Shown: piece by piece, positions 6,806-15,210 of the stretch
Layout of the letters: each line of letters starts with the position of its first letter
Numbering within the stretch: the first letter of the stretch is position 1
Assembly (NCBI GenBank): GCA_031255985.1
Contig: JAIRRL010000189.1
Coordinates: 1 to 31,620 of the forward strand
Direction of reading: 5' to 3'
Length of the DNA stretch: 31,620 bases
From: Gracilibacteraceae bacterium
Lineage (GTDB): Bacteria; Bacillota; Desulfitobacteriia; Desulfitobacteriales; Syntrophobotulaceae
Translations under genes and position numbers: made by a program
The notes under the pieces: model-generated
What the model was told of the DNA's origin: nothing
The model's database searches: none
The model's input: the letters and a program-made list of their open reading frames with translations, nothing else

Positions 6806-7819
6806 ATGGGAACAAGAGTAGCGATTAACGGCTTTGGCAGAATCGGCCGCCTGTGCCTGCGGGCCATTTTGGCTTCGCCGGGCGATATCGAGGTCGTGGC
6901 GGTAAACGATCTTGGCGCCGCCGATTTACTGGCTCATTTACTGAAATATGACTCGACGCACGGAACGCTGCCGGCGGACGTCGAGATACAGGACGGCGTG
7001 ATGAAAGTGAGCGGCCAGAACGTCAAACTCCTTTCGGAGCGGGAACCGGCGGCGCTGCCCTGGAAAAAATTGGGCGCAGATATAGTGATTGAGTCAACCG
7101 GGCGGTTTACCGCGCGCAAGGACGCGGCCAAGCATTTGGAGGCGGGCGCGAAAAAAGTGGTTATTTCCGCCCCGGCCAAGGAAGAAGACATCACGGTCGT
7201 CATGGGCGTGAACGAGGATAAATACGACCCGGCCAAACACCATGTCCTCTCCAACGCCTCTTGCACGACGAACTGCCTGGCCCCCGTGGCCAAAGTCGTC
7301 CTCCAGGAGTTCGGCATCGAAAAAGCCCTGATGACCACAACCCATTCCGTCACCAACGACCAGCGCATCCTGGATTTGGAACACAAGGACTGGCGGCGGG
7401 CCCGCGGCGCTTTTCAGTCGATGGTGCCGACTACCACGGGCGCAGCCAAAGCCGTGGCTCTTGTCCTGCCGGAGCTTAAAGGAAAAATGAACGGCCTGGC
7501 GGTGCGCGTACCGACGCCCAATGTTTCTCTGGTGGATTTTGTCGCGGTCACCAGCCGCAAAGTGACGAAGGAAGAAGTGAACGACAAGCTCCGGGCCGCG
7601 GCCGCCGGGCCGCTGCGGGGTATTTTGGCCTATACCGAACTGCCGCTCGTTTCCCGCGATTTTAACGGCGACGCCCACAGTTCCATCGTGGACGGACTTT
7701 CGACGATGACGATCGGCGACGATATGCTGAAGGTGTTTTCCTGGTACGATAACGAGTGGGGCTATTCCAACCGGGTGGTTGATCTCGTGAAATATTGCGC
7801 CGCCAAAGGTTATAACTGA
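6806..7819 (+). CDS. gap: Glyceraldehyde-3-phosphate dehydrogenase, type I
   Basis: Catalyses NAD-dependent oxidation and phosphorylation of glyceraldehyde-3-phosphate to 1,3-bisphosphoglycerate in glycolysis. The 337-residue length is standard. The N-terminal Rossmann motif is INGFGRIGR (residues 7-15), and NDLG follows beta-2; its Asp at about residue 35 favours NAD. The catalytic cysteine is C153 in SNASCTTNC and the activating histidine is H180 in TTTHS. The phosphate-site stretch VPTTTGAAKAV and the C-terminal WYDNEWGYSNR are intact. The common HSYTNDQ reads HSVTNDQ here. The ATG has a GGGGAGGG ribosome site. pyk follows after 55 bp, so the two glycolytic genes are probably cotranscribed. 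No cggR, tpi, pgk or eno is adjacent. Confidence 0.98.
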   Translation: MGTRVAINGFGRIGRLCLRAILASPGDIEVVAVNDLGAADLLAHLLKYDSTHGTLPADVEIQDGVMKVSGQNVKLLSEREPAALPWKKLGADIVIESTGRFTARKDAAKHLEAGAKKVVISAPAKEEDITVVMGVNEDKYDPAKHHVLSNASCTTNCLAPVAKVVLQEFGIEKALMTTTHSVTNDQRILDLEHKDWRRARGAFQSMVPTTTGAAKAVALVLPELKGKMNGLAVRVPTPNVSLVDFVAVTSRKVTKEEVNDKLRAAAAGPLRGILAYTELPLVSRDFNGDAHSSIVDGLSTMTIGDDMLKVFSWYDNEWGYSNRVVDLVKYCAAKGYN

Positions 7820-7874
7820 AGCAAACCACTTGCCGGCGGCGGGCTGCCGGACCCCGATTTTGAAGGAGGAAAAA

Positions 7875-9605
7875 ATGCGCCGGACTAAAATCATCTGCAC
7901 AATGGGGCCGGCTTCCGATTCGCCGGAGATAGTCGGTAAAATGATAGCGGCGGGCATGAATGTCGCCCGGCTGAATTTTTCCCACGGAACGCATGAGGAA
8001 CACGCGAAGCGGATACACGCCCTCAGGATGGAGTCGCTGAAAGCGGATTACGACCTGGGCATTTTGCTGGACACCAAAGGGCCGGAAATCCGCACCGGAC
8101 TCATGGCGGACGAAGGGGCCGAGCTTGCCGCCGGGCAAGAGTTTACTTTGGATCTGCGGGACGAGCCAGGCTCCGGTTCCAGGGCGGCGGTCAGTTATGT
8201 CGATCTGTGGCGGGACGTGAAAGAGGGCGACAGTATTCTGCTGGACGACGGTCTGATAGAACTCACGGTTCTCTCCGCCCGCGAAGGGGAAATCCTGACC
8301 AAAGTGGTCAACGGCGGTCTGCTCAAATCCCGCAAGGGCGTGAACGTGCCCGACGTGTCCATCCAGCTGCCGGCGCTGACGGAAAAAGACATGGCCGATA
8401 TATCTTTTGGCATAGATCAGCAAGTGGATTTTATCGCCGCCTCTTTTACCCGCAAAGCGGCCGACATCCTGGAAGTGCGGGCGGTACTGGAGCGGCGCGG
8501 GGCCAATATCAAGATAATCGCCAAGATCGAAAACCGGGAAGGGCTGGCCAATATCGACCAGATCATCGAAGTAGCCGACGGCGTCATGGTGGCGCGCGGT
8601 GATCTGGGGGTGGAGATCCCTGTGGAGGAAGTGCCGGTTTTTCAAAAAGAAATCATCCGCAAATGCAACGCCGCCGGCAAACCCGTCGTCGTCGCCACCC
8701 AAATGCTTGATTCCATGATGCGCAATCCGCGGCCGACGAGAGCCGAAACCAGCGACGTGGCGAACGCCATCATAGACGGGGCCGACGCGATCATGCTCTC
8801 AGGCGAAACCGCGGCGGGCGCCTACCCTCTCCAATCTTTGGAAACTATGGCAAAAATAGCCTCCAGAACCGAGGAAATCATGTTCCAACAGGAGACGCAG
8901 CGGGTGTCTTACGAGCCGAACGTGGCCGAAGCCATTGGTCACGCCAGCAACACGATAGCGCGGGATTTGAACGCTTCCGCCATAATCACCCCCACCCAGA
9001 GCGGCATCACCGCCCGCATGATCTCCAAATTCCGCTGCAAAGCGCCGGTCGTGGCCGCCACGCCCCTGGCCGCCACGGCCCGCAGTCTCAGCATCAATTG
9101 GGGCGTTTACACAGTGCTGATCCCGGAGATACAGGAAACGGACGAATTACTGGCTGTTTCCGTCAACGAGGCTTTGGCGAAAAACTTCGTCAAAACGGGG
9201 GACGTGGTGGTTTTGACCGCCGGAGTACCCGTGGGCCGGGTGGGCGCGACCAATCTGATCAAAGTGCAGGTGGTCGGTAATGTCCTGGGCCGGGGGCTTG
9301 GCGTCGGCCGCGAGCGTTATACCGGCGTAGTCAGCACCTCCCTGAATCCGGACGAGTTCCAGGCCGGCGATATTCTGGTCGCTCCCTACACGGATTTGGA
9401 GCATATTTCCGTCATGTCCAAAGCCGGGGCGGTGGTGGTGGAAACAGGCGGGCTGACCTCGCACGCCGCCATTGCGGCCTTGCAGTTCGGTATTCCGACG
9501 ATAGTCGGCGTTCAGGACGCCGTACTCAATATGAAGGACGGCGCCACGGTTACGGTTGACGCTTTGACCGGCGTGGTCTATGAGGGCGCGGTTATGATGA
9601 TTTGA
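7875..9605 (+). CDS. pyk: Pyruvate kinase with C-terminal PEP-utiliser domain
   Basis: Converts phosphoenolpyruvate and ADP to pyruvate and ATP, the last step of glycolysis. The product is 576 residues. It starts MRRTKIICTMGPASDS, and the barrel carries the catalytic-lysine stretch IIAKIENREG, the metal-site GVMVARGDLGVEIP, and MRNPRPTRAETSDVANAI with DAIMLSGETAAGAYP. Beyond residue 480 an extra domain of about 90 residues contains GGLTSHAAIAAL, the phospho-histidine-type motif of PEP-utilising enzymes that is appended to pyruvate kinases of Bacillus and relatives. ATG at 7875 is preferred over an upstream TTG at 7830 because AAGGAGGA ends 4 nt before it and the protein then starts at the family N-terminus. 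It lies downstream of gap and 10 bp upstream of the next gene. Confidence 0.97.
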   Translation: MRRTKIICTMGPASDSPEIVGKMIAAGMNVARLNFSHGTHEEHAKRIHALRMESLKADYDLGILLDTKGPEIRTGLMADEGAELAAGQEFTLDLRDEPGSGSRAAVSYVDLWRDVKEGDSILLDDGLIELTVLSAREGEILTKVVNGGLLKSRKGVNVPDVSIQLPALTEKDMADISFGIDQQVDFIAASFTRKAADILEVRAVLERRGANIKIIAKIENREGLANIDQIIEVADGVMVARGDLGVEIPVEEVPVFQKEIIRKCNAAGKPVVVATQMLDSMMRNPRPTRAETSDVANAIIDGADAIMLSGETAAGAYPLQSLETMAKIASRTEEIMFQQETQRVSYEPNVAEAIGHASNTIARDLNASAIITPTQSGITARMISKFRCKAPVVAATPLAATARSLSINWGVYTVLIPEIQETDELLAVSVNEALAKNFVKTGDVVVLTAGVPVGRVGATNLIKVQVVGNVLGRGLGVGRERYTGVVSTSLNPDEFQAGDILVAPYTDLEHISVMSKAGAVVVETGGLTSHAAIAALQFGIPTIVGVQDAVLNMKDGATVTVDALTGVVYEGAVMMI

Positions 9606-9615
9606 GCGAGGGATT

Positions 9616-10701
9616 ATGCAGGAAGATTGGCTGCGGGCCGGACAAACTCTGGTTTTTACGACAGCGAGCGAACTTTATCGCGATATTTACAGAGCAAAAA
9701 TCGCCGGCGTTTTTCCCGACCGCCTTGATTTGCTTATGCCCCTGCATAAGGGTTATTTGCTGCTCATCCCCGTAGGCACGGAACTGCGCGTTCTCCACGC
9801 CGACGGCCGGCGGGCGCTGACCGCGCGGGTTATCGCCCGGCAAATCACGGAAAAAACGTGGACCATCAGCTTGCCGCGTTTTGTGGAACGCGAGCGCCGG
9901 AACCAGGTCATAGCCGTCGGCAGCGGCAAGGGCGGCGTGGGCAAAACCACCCTCAGCATCAACATCAGCCTGGCTCTTTGCCGCATGGGCAAAAGAGTTC
10001 TCACTCTGGACGCCGATATAGGCATGGCTAACGTGGAAGTGCTGCTGAAGCTTAACGCGCCCCGCAATCTGACCGACGTGCTGAACGGGGAATGCGGCCT
10101 GCGGGACGTGATCACGGAAGCGCCGGGCGGCCTGAAAATAATCCCCGGTTCCAGCGGCGTTTCCGCCCTGACCGCGATGGATCAGCTGCGGTTTAACCGC
10201 ATTGTTTCCGGTTTTGCCGAACTGGAAGATGATTTCGATATTTTTGTGGTGGACACCGGCGCCGGCATTTCCGAACTGGTGCTCAAATTTCTGGAAGCGG
10301 CTGATCAGCTCGTTCTGATCACAACGCCGGAACCGCACTCTTTGATGGATACGTATTCTCTGGCCAAAGCTCTTGCTTTCCGCGACGCGAGCCTCAACCC
10401 CCTCATGATTTTCAACCGCTGCGATTCCGAGGAGGAGGCCAGGCGTTGCCTGGAAATTTTTCACCGGGCTACGGGGCAGTTTCTCCGCACCAAGCCGGAG
10501 ATGCTGGGCTGGATTTATGAGGACAAAAAAGTGCTTCAATCGCTGAAAAATCAGAAGCCCCTGATTTTGAGCGAACCGAACGGAGAATACGCGCGCCAGG
10601 TGCTGGACATCGCCGGCCGTCTCACAGGTCAGACGGCGGCGATACCGAAAACATCAGGCATCGTCGCTTTTTTCCAACGGATAAAAAGAGGGCTGCGCTG
10701 A
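9616..10701 (+). CDS. YcgR_N domain fused to FlhG/MinD-type ATPase
   Basis: A two-part protein of 361 residues. Residues about 5-90 resemble the N-terminal domain of YcgR/YpfB flagellar-brake proteins (stretches DRLDLLMPLHKGYLLLIPVG and TISLPRFVERERR), the part that normally precedes a PilZ domain. From residue 98 it is a MinD/ParA-family ATPase of the FlhG type. It has a deviant Walker A GSGKGGVGKTT (signature Lys105, catalytic-site Lys110), LDADIGMANVEVLL after beta-2, and the FVVDTGAGIS Walker B. FlhG sets flagellar number and position through FlhF; MinD relatives also position pili and chemosensory arrays. The usual FlhG N-terminal DQA..LR helix that stimulates FlhF is replaced here. No PilZ DxSxxG motif is present, so direct cyclic-di-GMP binding is doubtful. 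No flagellar gene is in the window. The gene follows pyk after 10 bp and may share its transcript. Confidence 0.85.
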   Translation: MQEDWLRAGQTLVFTTASELYRDIYRAKIAGVFPDRLDLLMPLHKGYLLLIPVGTELRVLHADGRRALTARVIARQITEKTWTISLPRFVERERRNQVIAVGSGKGGVGKTTLSINISLALCRMGKRVLTLDADIGMANVEVLLKLNAPRNLTDVLNGECGLRDVITEAPGGLKIIPGSSGVSALTAMDQLRFNRIVSGFAELEDDFDIFVVDTGAGISELVLKFLEAADQLVLITTPEPHSLMDTYSLAKALAFRDASLNPLMIFNRCDSEEEARRCLEIFHRATGQFLRTKPEMLGWIYEDKKVLQSLKNQKPLILSEPNGEYARQVLDIAGRLTGQTAAIPKTSGIVAFFQRIKRGLR

Positions 10702-10728
10702 TATTCAGACTTTTTTTAAAAAAACCAC

Positions 10729-10757
10729 TGGAATTCAGCGGTTAAATGTGCTACAAT
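10729..10757 (+). promoter_or_regulatory. Probable promoter of the M23 peptidase gene
   Basis: TGGAAT (10729-10734), a 17-bp spacer, and TACAAT (10752-10757) preceded by TG at the extended -10 position. A T7A7 tract lies upstream like an UP element. The predicted start of transcription, about 10764-10766, coincides with the first in-frame ATG, which casts doubt on that ATG as the translation start. Confidence 0.55.
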
Positions 10758-10765
10758 CTGTATAG

Positions 10766-12235
10766 ATGGCAGCGCGGAGGGAGGTATATTTCATTCTGGA
10801 AGAACATAACCATAATGAAAAGACAAGGACGATATCCGCCTATGAGGCTTTTATCGTCCGGCAGAAGCTTACGCCAAAAAGAAGGCTCGCGGCGCGGAGA
10901 AGTCTCCTGCCCCTGATCGTGGCCGCCGCCGCCATGCTGGTATTATGCTGGGCGGCTGTTTATCACGGCACGACGGAGCAAACCGTGCGGGTCAGCGTCA
11001 ACGGCGAAGCGGTCGGCGTCGTAGCCGAACAAGCCGAAGCGGAGACCATGGTCGAGGATGTATTGCGCCAATACGGCGCGGAATTTGGTTTTCCCGTGCA
11101 GAGCAAAGATGAGATCACTTACGAGACTCTGCGCATACGCATAGAGGATCGGGTTCCGCTTACGCAGGCCGGCCTGACGGCGGCGATAACGCCTTATGTT
11201 GACGGTTACGCCCTGGCGATAGGCGAGCAGGTGATCTTCAAAGTCGCTTCCCTGGAAGTCCTGGATGAAGTGCTGCAAGCTTACACAGATCACTATACCC
11301 AGGCGGGAGACAGTAAAACGGTCGAGTCGGCGGAAATACAGGACAGTTACGCCAAATTAGCGATGGAACTGCCGCCTCAGGAAGTCGTGTCAAAAGAAGA
11401 CGCTCTTAACCGCCTTTTGCAGGGCGGGGGCGAAGTCGTCAACCACACTGTGACGGCGGGAGAATCGCTGTGGATCATAGCGCGGAAAAACAACACGACG
11501 GTAGAGGAAATCTTACAAGCGAACGAGGGCCTGACGGAAGATTCCATGATTCATCCGGGCCAGACGCTGAACCTGAACGAGGAGCGCCCGTTTCTGACCG
11601 TGGTGGCCAAAGGCGTGAGCGTACAGGAGGAAGTGATCCCCTATACGGTGGTGACGCGGGAAGATAACGGCGTAACCCCAGGCGGCAGCGTTATCCGCCA
11701 GGCCGGAGTCACCGGCGTGAAAAACGTGACTTACGCTTTCGTGGAGAAGAACGGACGCACAATTGAAAAAGAAGTTATAGAAGAAAAAGTGGTCTCCGAA
11801 CCGGTGGATCAGATCGTGGCCAGAGGGCCGGCGGTCATCGCCGTCTCTGTGGTGGCTTCACGGGGCAGCGGCAATGTTTCGGGCATCGGCTGGCCGCTTT
11901 CCGGCAATATAACTTCCTATTTCGGCGGCGGCCGCCGGCATACGGGTATTGATATAGACGGCTACACAGGCCAGCCTTTTTACGCCGCGGGCGCGGGAAC
12001 GGTTTCCGCCGCCGGCTGGATGGGATCATACGGATATTGCATCCTGGTGGATCACGGCGACGGGGTTTCGACCCGTTACGCGCACGCCTCGCAACTGCTG
12101 GTGCGGGCCGGCGACAAGGTAACGAAGGGACAGAATATCGGGCTGGTGGGTTCCACCGGCCGTTCGACCGGATCTCATCTCCATTTCGAAATCATCATCA
12201 ACGGCGGGGCGGTCAATCCGCTGAATTATCTGTAA
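10766..12235 (+). CDS. Membrane-anchored LysM-G5-M23 peptidoglycan peptidase
   Basis: Predicted cell-wall endopeptidase anchored on the outer face of the cytoplasmic membrane. Counting from ATG 10766 (489 residues), it has a basic cytoplasmic N-terminus, one transmembrane helix (about residues 48-68), an extracytoplasmic region resembling those of YabE/M23 proteins, a LysM peptidoglycan-binding domain (about 224-271, HTVTAGESLWIIARK), a G5 domain (about 273-353) and a C-terminal M23 LytM domain (about 376-489). The zinc ligands are intact: H392 and D396 in HTGIDID, and H473 in HLHFE, with H471 as catalytic histidine. The start is uncertain. ATG 10766 has no ribosome site and lies at the predicted transcription start, whereas the strong GGAGGGAGG at 10776-10784 points to ATT 10793 or CTG 10796 in the same frame. 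Likely roles are wall remodelling or cell separation. Confidence 0.93.
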   Translation: MAARREVYFILEEHNHNEKTRTISAYEAFIVRQKLTPKRRLAARRSLLPLIVAAAAMLVLCWAAVYHGTTEQTVRVSVNGEAVGVVAEQAEAETMVEDVLRQYGAEFGFPVQSKDEITYETLRIRIEDRVPLTQAGLTAAITPYVDGYALAIGEQVIFKVASLEVLDEVLQAYTDHYTQAGDSKTVESAEIQDSYAKLAMELPPQEVVSKEDALNRLLQGGGEVVNHTVTAGESLWIIARKNNTTVEEILQANEGLTEDSMIHPGQTLNLNEERPFLTVVAKGVSVQEEVIPYTVVTREDNGVTPGGSVIRQAGVTGVKNVTYAFVEKNGRTIEKEVIEEKVVSEPVDQIVARGPAVIAVSVVASRGSGNVSGIGWPLSGNITSYFGGGRRHTGIDIDGYTGQPFYAAGAGTVSAAGWMGSYGYCILVDHGDGVSTRYAHASQLLVRAGDKVTKGQNIGLVGSTGRSTGSHLHFEIIINGGAVNPLNYL

Positions 12236-12268
12236 ATCCAACCGCCGCCATAATCAAGCTTTCACAGT

Positions 12269-12303
12269 CCGGCAGTATATTTTAGTAACTGCCGGCATTT
12301 TTT
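12269..12303 (+). terminator. Intrinsic terminator after the M23 gene
   Basis: CCGGCAGT (12269-12276) and ACTGCCGG (12288-12295) form a perfect 8-bp stem with an 11-nt loop, followed by CATTTTTT. It lies 33 bp after the peptidase stop and ends 12 bp before miaB. It therefore separates the two, or attenuates read-through into miaB, since no separate miaB promoter is obvious. Confidence 0.8.
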
Positions 12304-12314
12304 CAGGACGGAGC

Positions 12315-13634
12315 ATGAGCAAAAAAGTATATATTCAGATATACGGCTGTCAAATGTCGGAACGGGACGGGGCCTCTTTCCGGGCTATGGCGGAAAACTG
12401 CGGCTATACGGAGACCGGGGCGCGCGATGAAGCCGACCTGGTAATTGTTACCACTTGCTGTGTGCGCGAGAGCGCCGAAAACCGCATCTTAGGCAATATA
12501 GGTCATCTCAATCGCTGGAAAAAGGAAAAACCGGGGCGGCTGCTGGCGGTGACGGGCTGCCTGGTGCAGCAAACAGGGGCGCTGGAGCGGCTGCGCCGCC
12601 GGGCGCCGCATGTGGATATCTGGATCGGCGCTTTTGAGCAGGAGCGGTTCGCCGATCTGCTGCGCGAAGGAAAGCCGGGGGCGGTAGTCGCCGCGGCTCC
12701 CCCGCCCGGCCCGCCCCTGGAGACGGCGCCTCTGGCGGAGCGCGGGAAAATAAGCGCCAATGTGAATATCATATATGGATGCGATAATCATTGCGCTTAT
12801 TGCGTGGTGCCGGCGACGCGCGGCCCTGAGCGCAGCAGGCCGCCGGCGGCTGTGCTGGACGAAGTGAGGCGTCTGGCGGAATCCGGCGTCAGGGAAGTGG
12901 TGCTGCTGGGGCAGAACGTCAATTCCTACGGCCGGGCGGAAAACTGGCGGGAAGATTTCGCCTGGCTGCTCAGAGAGGTGGCGCGGACGCCCGGCTTGTG
13001 GCGGGTGCGGTTCACCACTTCCCATCCCAAGGATTTGACGGACGCTCTCATTGAGACGGCGGCGGCGGAACCGGCCGTTTGCCCGCATTTTCATCTGCCG
13101 CTGCAGGCCGGTTCCGATCGGGTGCTGCGGGCCATGAACCGGGGCTATACGGCGGCCTATTACCTGGAGCGGGTGCGGGCGATCCGGCGGGCGCTGCCGG
13201 AAGCGCGGATTTCCACTGATCTCATCGTCGGTTTTCCGGGAGAAACAGAGGAGGATTTCGGCGAAACTTTGCGCCTTACGCGGGAAGTCCGTTTTTCCCA
13301 GGCTTTCACTTTTATGTATTCGCGCCGCTCCGGCACGGCGGCGGCGGCGCTGCCCGGACAGACGCCGCTGGAGACGCGGCGGGAACGGCTGCGGCGCCTG
13401 ATGGCTTTACAGGCGGAAATGAGCCTGTCCTGGCGGCAGGCGCTGGTGGGGACGACGCAGGAAGTGCTGACGACCGGGCCGAGCAAGCATAACCCCGCTT
13501 TGCTGAACGGGCAGACAGCCGGGCGGGAAATCACGGTTTTTCCGGGCGCGCCGGAGGACGTGGGTCTCCTGACGCCGGTGCTGATAACAAAAGTCAATTC
13601 CTGGACGATGTTCGGCGAGATTAACAGAAAATAG
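12315..13634 (+). CDS. miaB: tRNA methylthiotransferase MiaB
   Basis: Radical-SAM enzyme that adds a methylthio group to isopentenyl-adenosine 37 of tRNAs reading UNN codons. The 439-residue protein has three domains. The N-terminal UPF0004 domain carries the three auxiliary-cluster cysteines (C12 in YGCQMSERD, C48 in TTCCVRE, C82 in TGCLVQ). The radical-SAM core has C156, C160 and C163 (CDNHCAYC), followed by VVPATRGPERSR, QNVNSYG and TTSHPKD. A C-terminal TRAM domain ends INRK. The ATG follows GACGGAG at suitable spacing. An extra Cys (C49) beside the conserved one is unusual but leaves the motif intact. The following gene is a RicA-like protein, the same neighbour as in Bacillus (miaB-ymcA). 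Confidence 0.97.
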   Translation: MSKKVYIQIYGCQMSERDGASFRAMAENCGYTETGARDEADLVIVTTCCVRESAENRILGNIGHLNRWKKEKPGRLLAVTGCLVQQTGALERLRRRAPHVDIWIGAFEQERFADLLREGKPGAVVAAAPPPGPPLETAPLAERGKISANVNIIYGCDNHCAYCVVPATRGPERSRPPAAVLDEVRRLAESGVREVVLLGQNVNSYGRAENWREDFAWLLREVARTPGLWRVRFTTSHPKDLTDALIETAAAEPAVCPHFHLPLQAGSDRVLRAMNRGYTAAYYLERVRAIRRALPEARISTDLIVGFPGETEEDFGETLRLTREVRFSQAFTFMYSRRSGTAAAALPGQTPLETRRERLRRLMALQAEMSLSWRQALVGTTQEVLTTGPSKHNPALLNGQTAGREITVFPGAPEDVGLLTPVLITKVNSWTMFGEINRK

Positions 13635-13644
13635 GAGGGTGAAC

Positions 13645-14097
13645 ATGGACGCTGTAATTTATAACAAGGCAAGCGATCTGGCGGCCGCTATCGCGGACAG
13701 CAAGGAAGGGATCAGGTTCCGGGAGGCGGAGAGCGCGGTGAAAAACGATGGCGTGGCGCGCAATCTGGCTCAGAGATGGCACAGGGTTTATCACCGGGTC
13801 AACGAGGTTTTGGCGGCAGGAGACGAATTGCCGGAAGCGGACGCCAGAGCGGTGGAATTCATCGAGGCGAAAGTGGAAAATCATCCGCTGATGCTGGAGT
13901 ATATCGACGCGCACAAGGCGTTTAGCGAGCTGCTGTCCAATGTGGACGGGGTGCTGTCCGCCGCCTTTAATTTCGGGATGGATGTCGCCGAGGACACGGT
14001 TTGCGGCGGCGATCCCGCTCAGGACGCCAAGGCGGCGGGCGGCGGCCCCAAGGAAGGAGCAAACGGGGAGGCGCCGCCTGCCGAGGGGGCGAACTGA
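13645..14097 (+). CDS. YlbF/YmcA family protein (RicA-like)
   Basis: Helical protein of 150 residues in the YlbF/YmcA family, whose Bacillus members RicA (YmcA) and RicF (YlbF) act with RicT to direct RNase Y and promote competence, biofilm and sporulation. Family features are the helical stretch ASDLAAAIADSKEGIRFREAE near the N-terminus (about residues 8-28) and HPLMLEYIDAHKAFSELLSNVD in the middle. Its place right after miaB matches ymcA, so a RicA-type role is inferred. A single Cys in VCGGD near residue 125 may be what is left of the cysteine-rich tail that binds an iron-sulphur cluster in Bacillus Ric proteins; the remaining tail is Gly/Ala/Pro-rich. ATG 13645 is chosen over GTG 13639 because AGGAGG ends 6 nt upstream. 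Its TGA abuts the ATG of pilT. Confidence 0.85.
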   Translation: MDAVIYNKASDLAAAIADSKEGIRFREAESAVKNDGVARNLAQRWHRVYHRVNEVLAAGDELPEADARAVEFIEAKVENHPLMLEYIDAHKAFSELLSNVDGVLSAAFNFGMDVAEDTVCGGDPAQDAKAAGGGPKEGANGEAPPAEGAN

Positions 14098-15159
14098 ATG
14101 AACGCGCGTCAATTGCTGCAAGACGCGGTGGAAGCGAGCGCTTCCGATATTTTTCTCATATCCGGTATGCCGATCGCTTACAAAATAAGCGGCGCAATCG
14201 AAACGCGGGAAGGGGGACGGCTGTCTCCCGGCGATACGGAAACTCTCCTGCGTGATATTTACGCTATGGCGGGCGGGCGCGAAATCGAGCCGTTTTTGAC
14301 GGAAGGCGACGATGATTTTTCTTTCGCCCTGGCCGGAGTGTCCCGTTTTCGCGTCAGCACTTATAAGCAGAGAGGTTCGCTGGCGGCGGTCATCCGCATT
14401 GTGACTTTTGATCTGCCTGATCCGGAAGAACTCGGAATTCCCCCGGTCGTGCTGCAATTGGCTCACCGGCCGAAAGGGCTGATCCTCGTCACCGGGCCGG
14501 CCGGCAGCGGTAAGTCCACCACTTTGGCCTGTATGATCGACGAAATCAACAAGAATTGCCATAAACACGTTATTACGCTGGAGGATCCGCTGGAATATCT
14601 GCACAGCCATAAGCAGAGCATAGTGAGCCAGCGGGAGGTTTTCACCGATACCAACAGTTATGTCCAGGCGTTGCGGGCGGCCCTGCGGCAAGCCCCGGAC
14701 GTCATCCTGCTCGGAGAAATGCGGGATCACGAGACGATCACCGTGGCGATGACGGCGGCGGAGACCGGACATCTGATCATTTCCACCTTGCACACCATCG
14801 GGGCGGCCAATACTATCGACCGGGTGATTGACGCTTTTCCGCCGAACCAGCAGCAGCAAATAAGAATCCAGCTTTCCATGGTGCTGCGGGCGGTTATTTC
14901 CCAGCAGTTGATTCCGACGGTTGACGATAAGATGGCCGTCGCTTTTGAGGTCATGCTGGTCAACAGCGCCGTGCGCAATATGATCCGCGAGGCAAAAGTG
15001 CATCAGCTGGACACGGTGATTTATTCCTCGGCGGGGGAAGGGATGCTGGCGATGGACGCCAGTATCCTGAAGCTGTTTAAGGCCGGGATCGTCAGCGAGC
15101 GCGAGGCGCTGGCCTTCGCGTCTAATGCTGATACTATGCAAAAAAGGATGAAGCAATAG
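14098..15159 (+). CDS. pilT: PilT family type IV pilus retraction ATPase
   Basis: Hexameric cytosolic ATPase that powers retraction of type IV pili and so twitching motility and DNA uptake. The 353 residues cover the whole family. There is an N-terminal PAS-like domain (SDIFLISG, residues 16-23), Walker A GPAGSGKST (133-141), the Asp box ITLEDPLEYLH, Walker B DVILLGEMRD (201-210), and the His box GHLIISTLHT. The C-terminal signature AIRNLIRE appears as AVRNMIRE. It starts directly at the stop of the RicA-like gene, so the two are translationally coupled. No pilB, pilC, pilM or pilin gene is in the window, so the pilus machinery must lie elsewhere if it exists. Competence or motility roles are equally possible. 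Confidence 0.95.
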   Translation: MNARQLLQDAVEASASDIFLISGMPIAYKISGAIETREGGRLSPGDTETLLRDIYAMAGGREIEPFLTEGDDDFSFALAGVSRFRVSTYKQRGSLAAVIRIVTFDLPDPEELGIPPVVLQLAHRPKGLILVTGPAGSGKSTTLACMIDEINKNCHKHVITLEDPLEYLHSHKQSIVSQREVFTDTNSYVQALRAALRQAPDVILLGEMRDHETITVAMTAAETGHLIISTLHTIGAANTIDRVIDAFPPNQQQQIRIQLSMVLRAVISQQLIPTVDDKMAVAFEVMLVNSAVRNMIREAKVHQLDTVIYSSAGEGMLAMDASILKLFKAGIVSEREALAFASNADTMQKRMKQ

Positions 15160-15210
15160 AGCGGTTGGGGCGATCCCGACGGCGAAGCGTCTGGCGGAGG
15201 GGTTTTGGGT

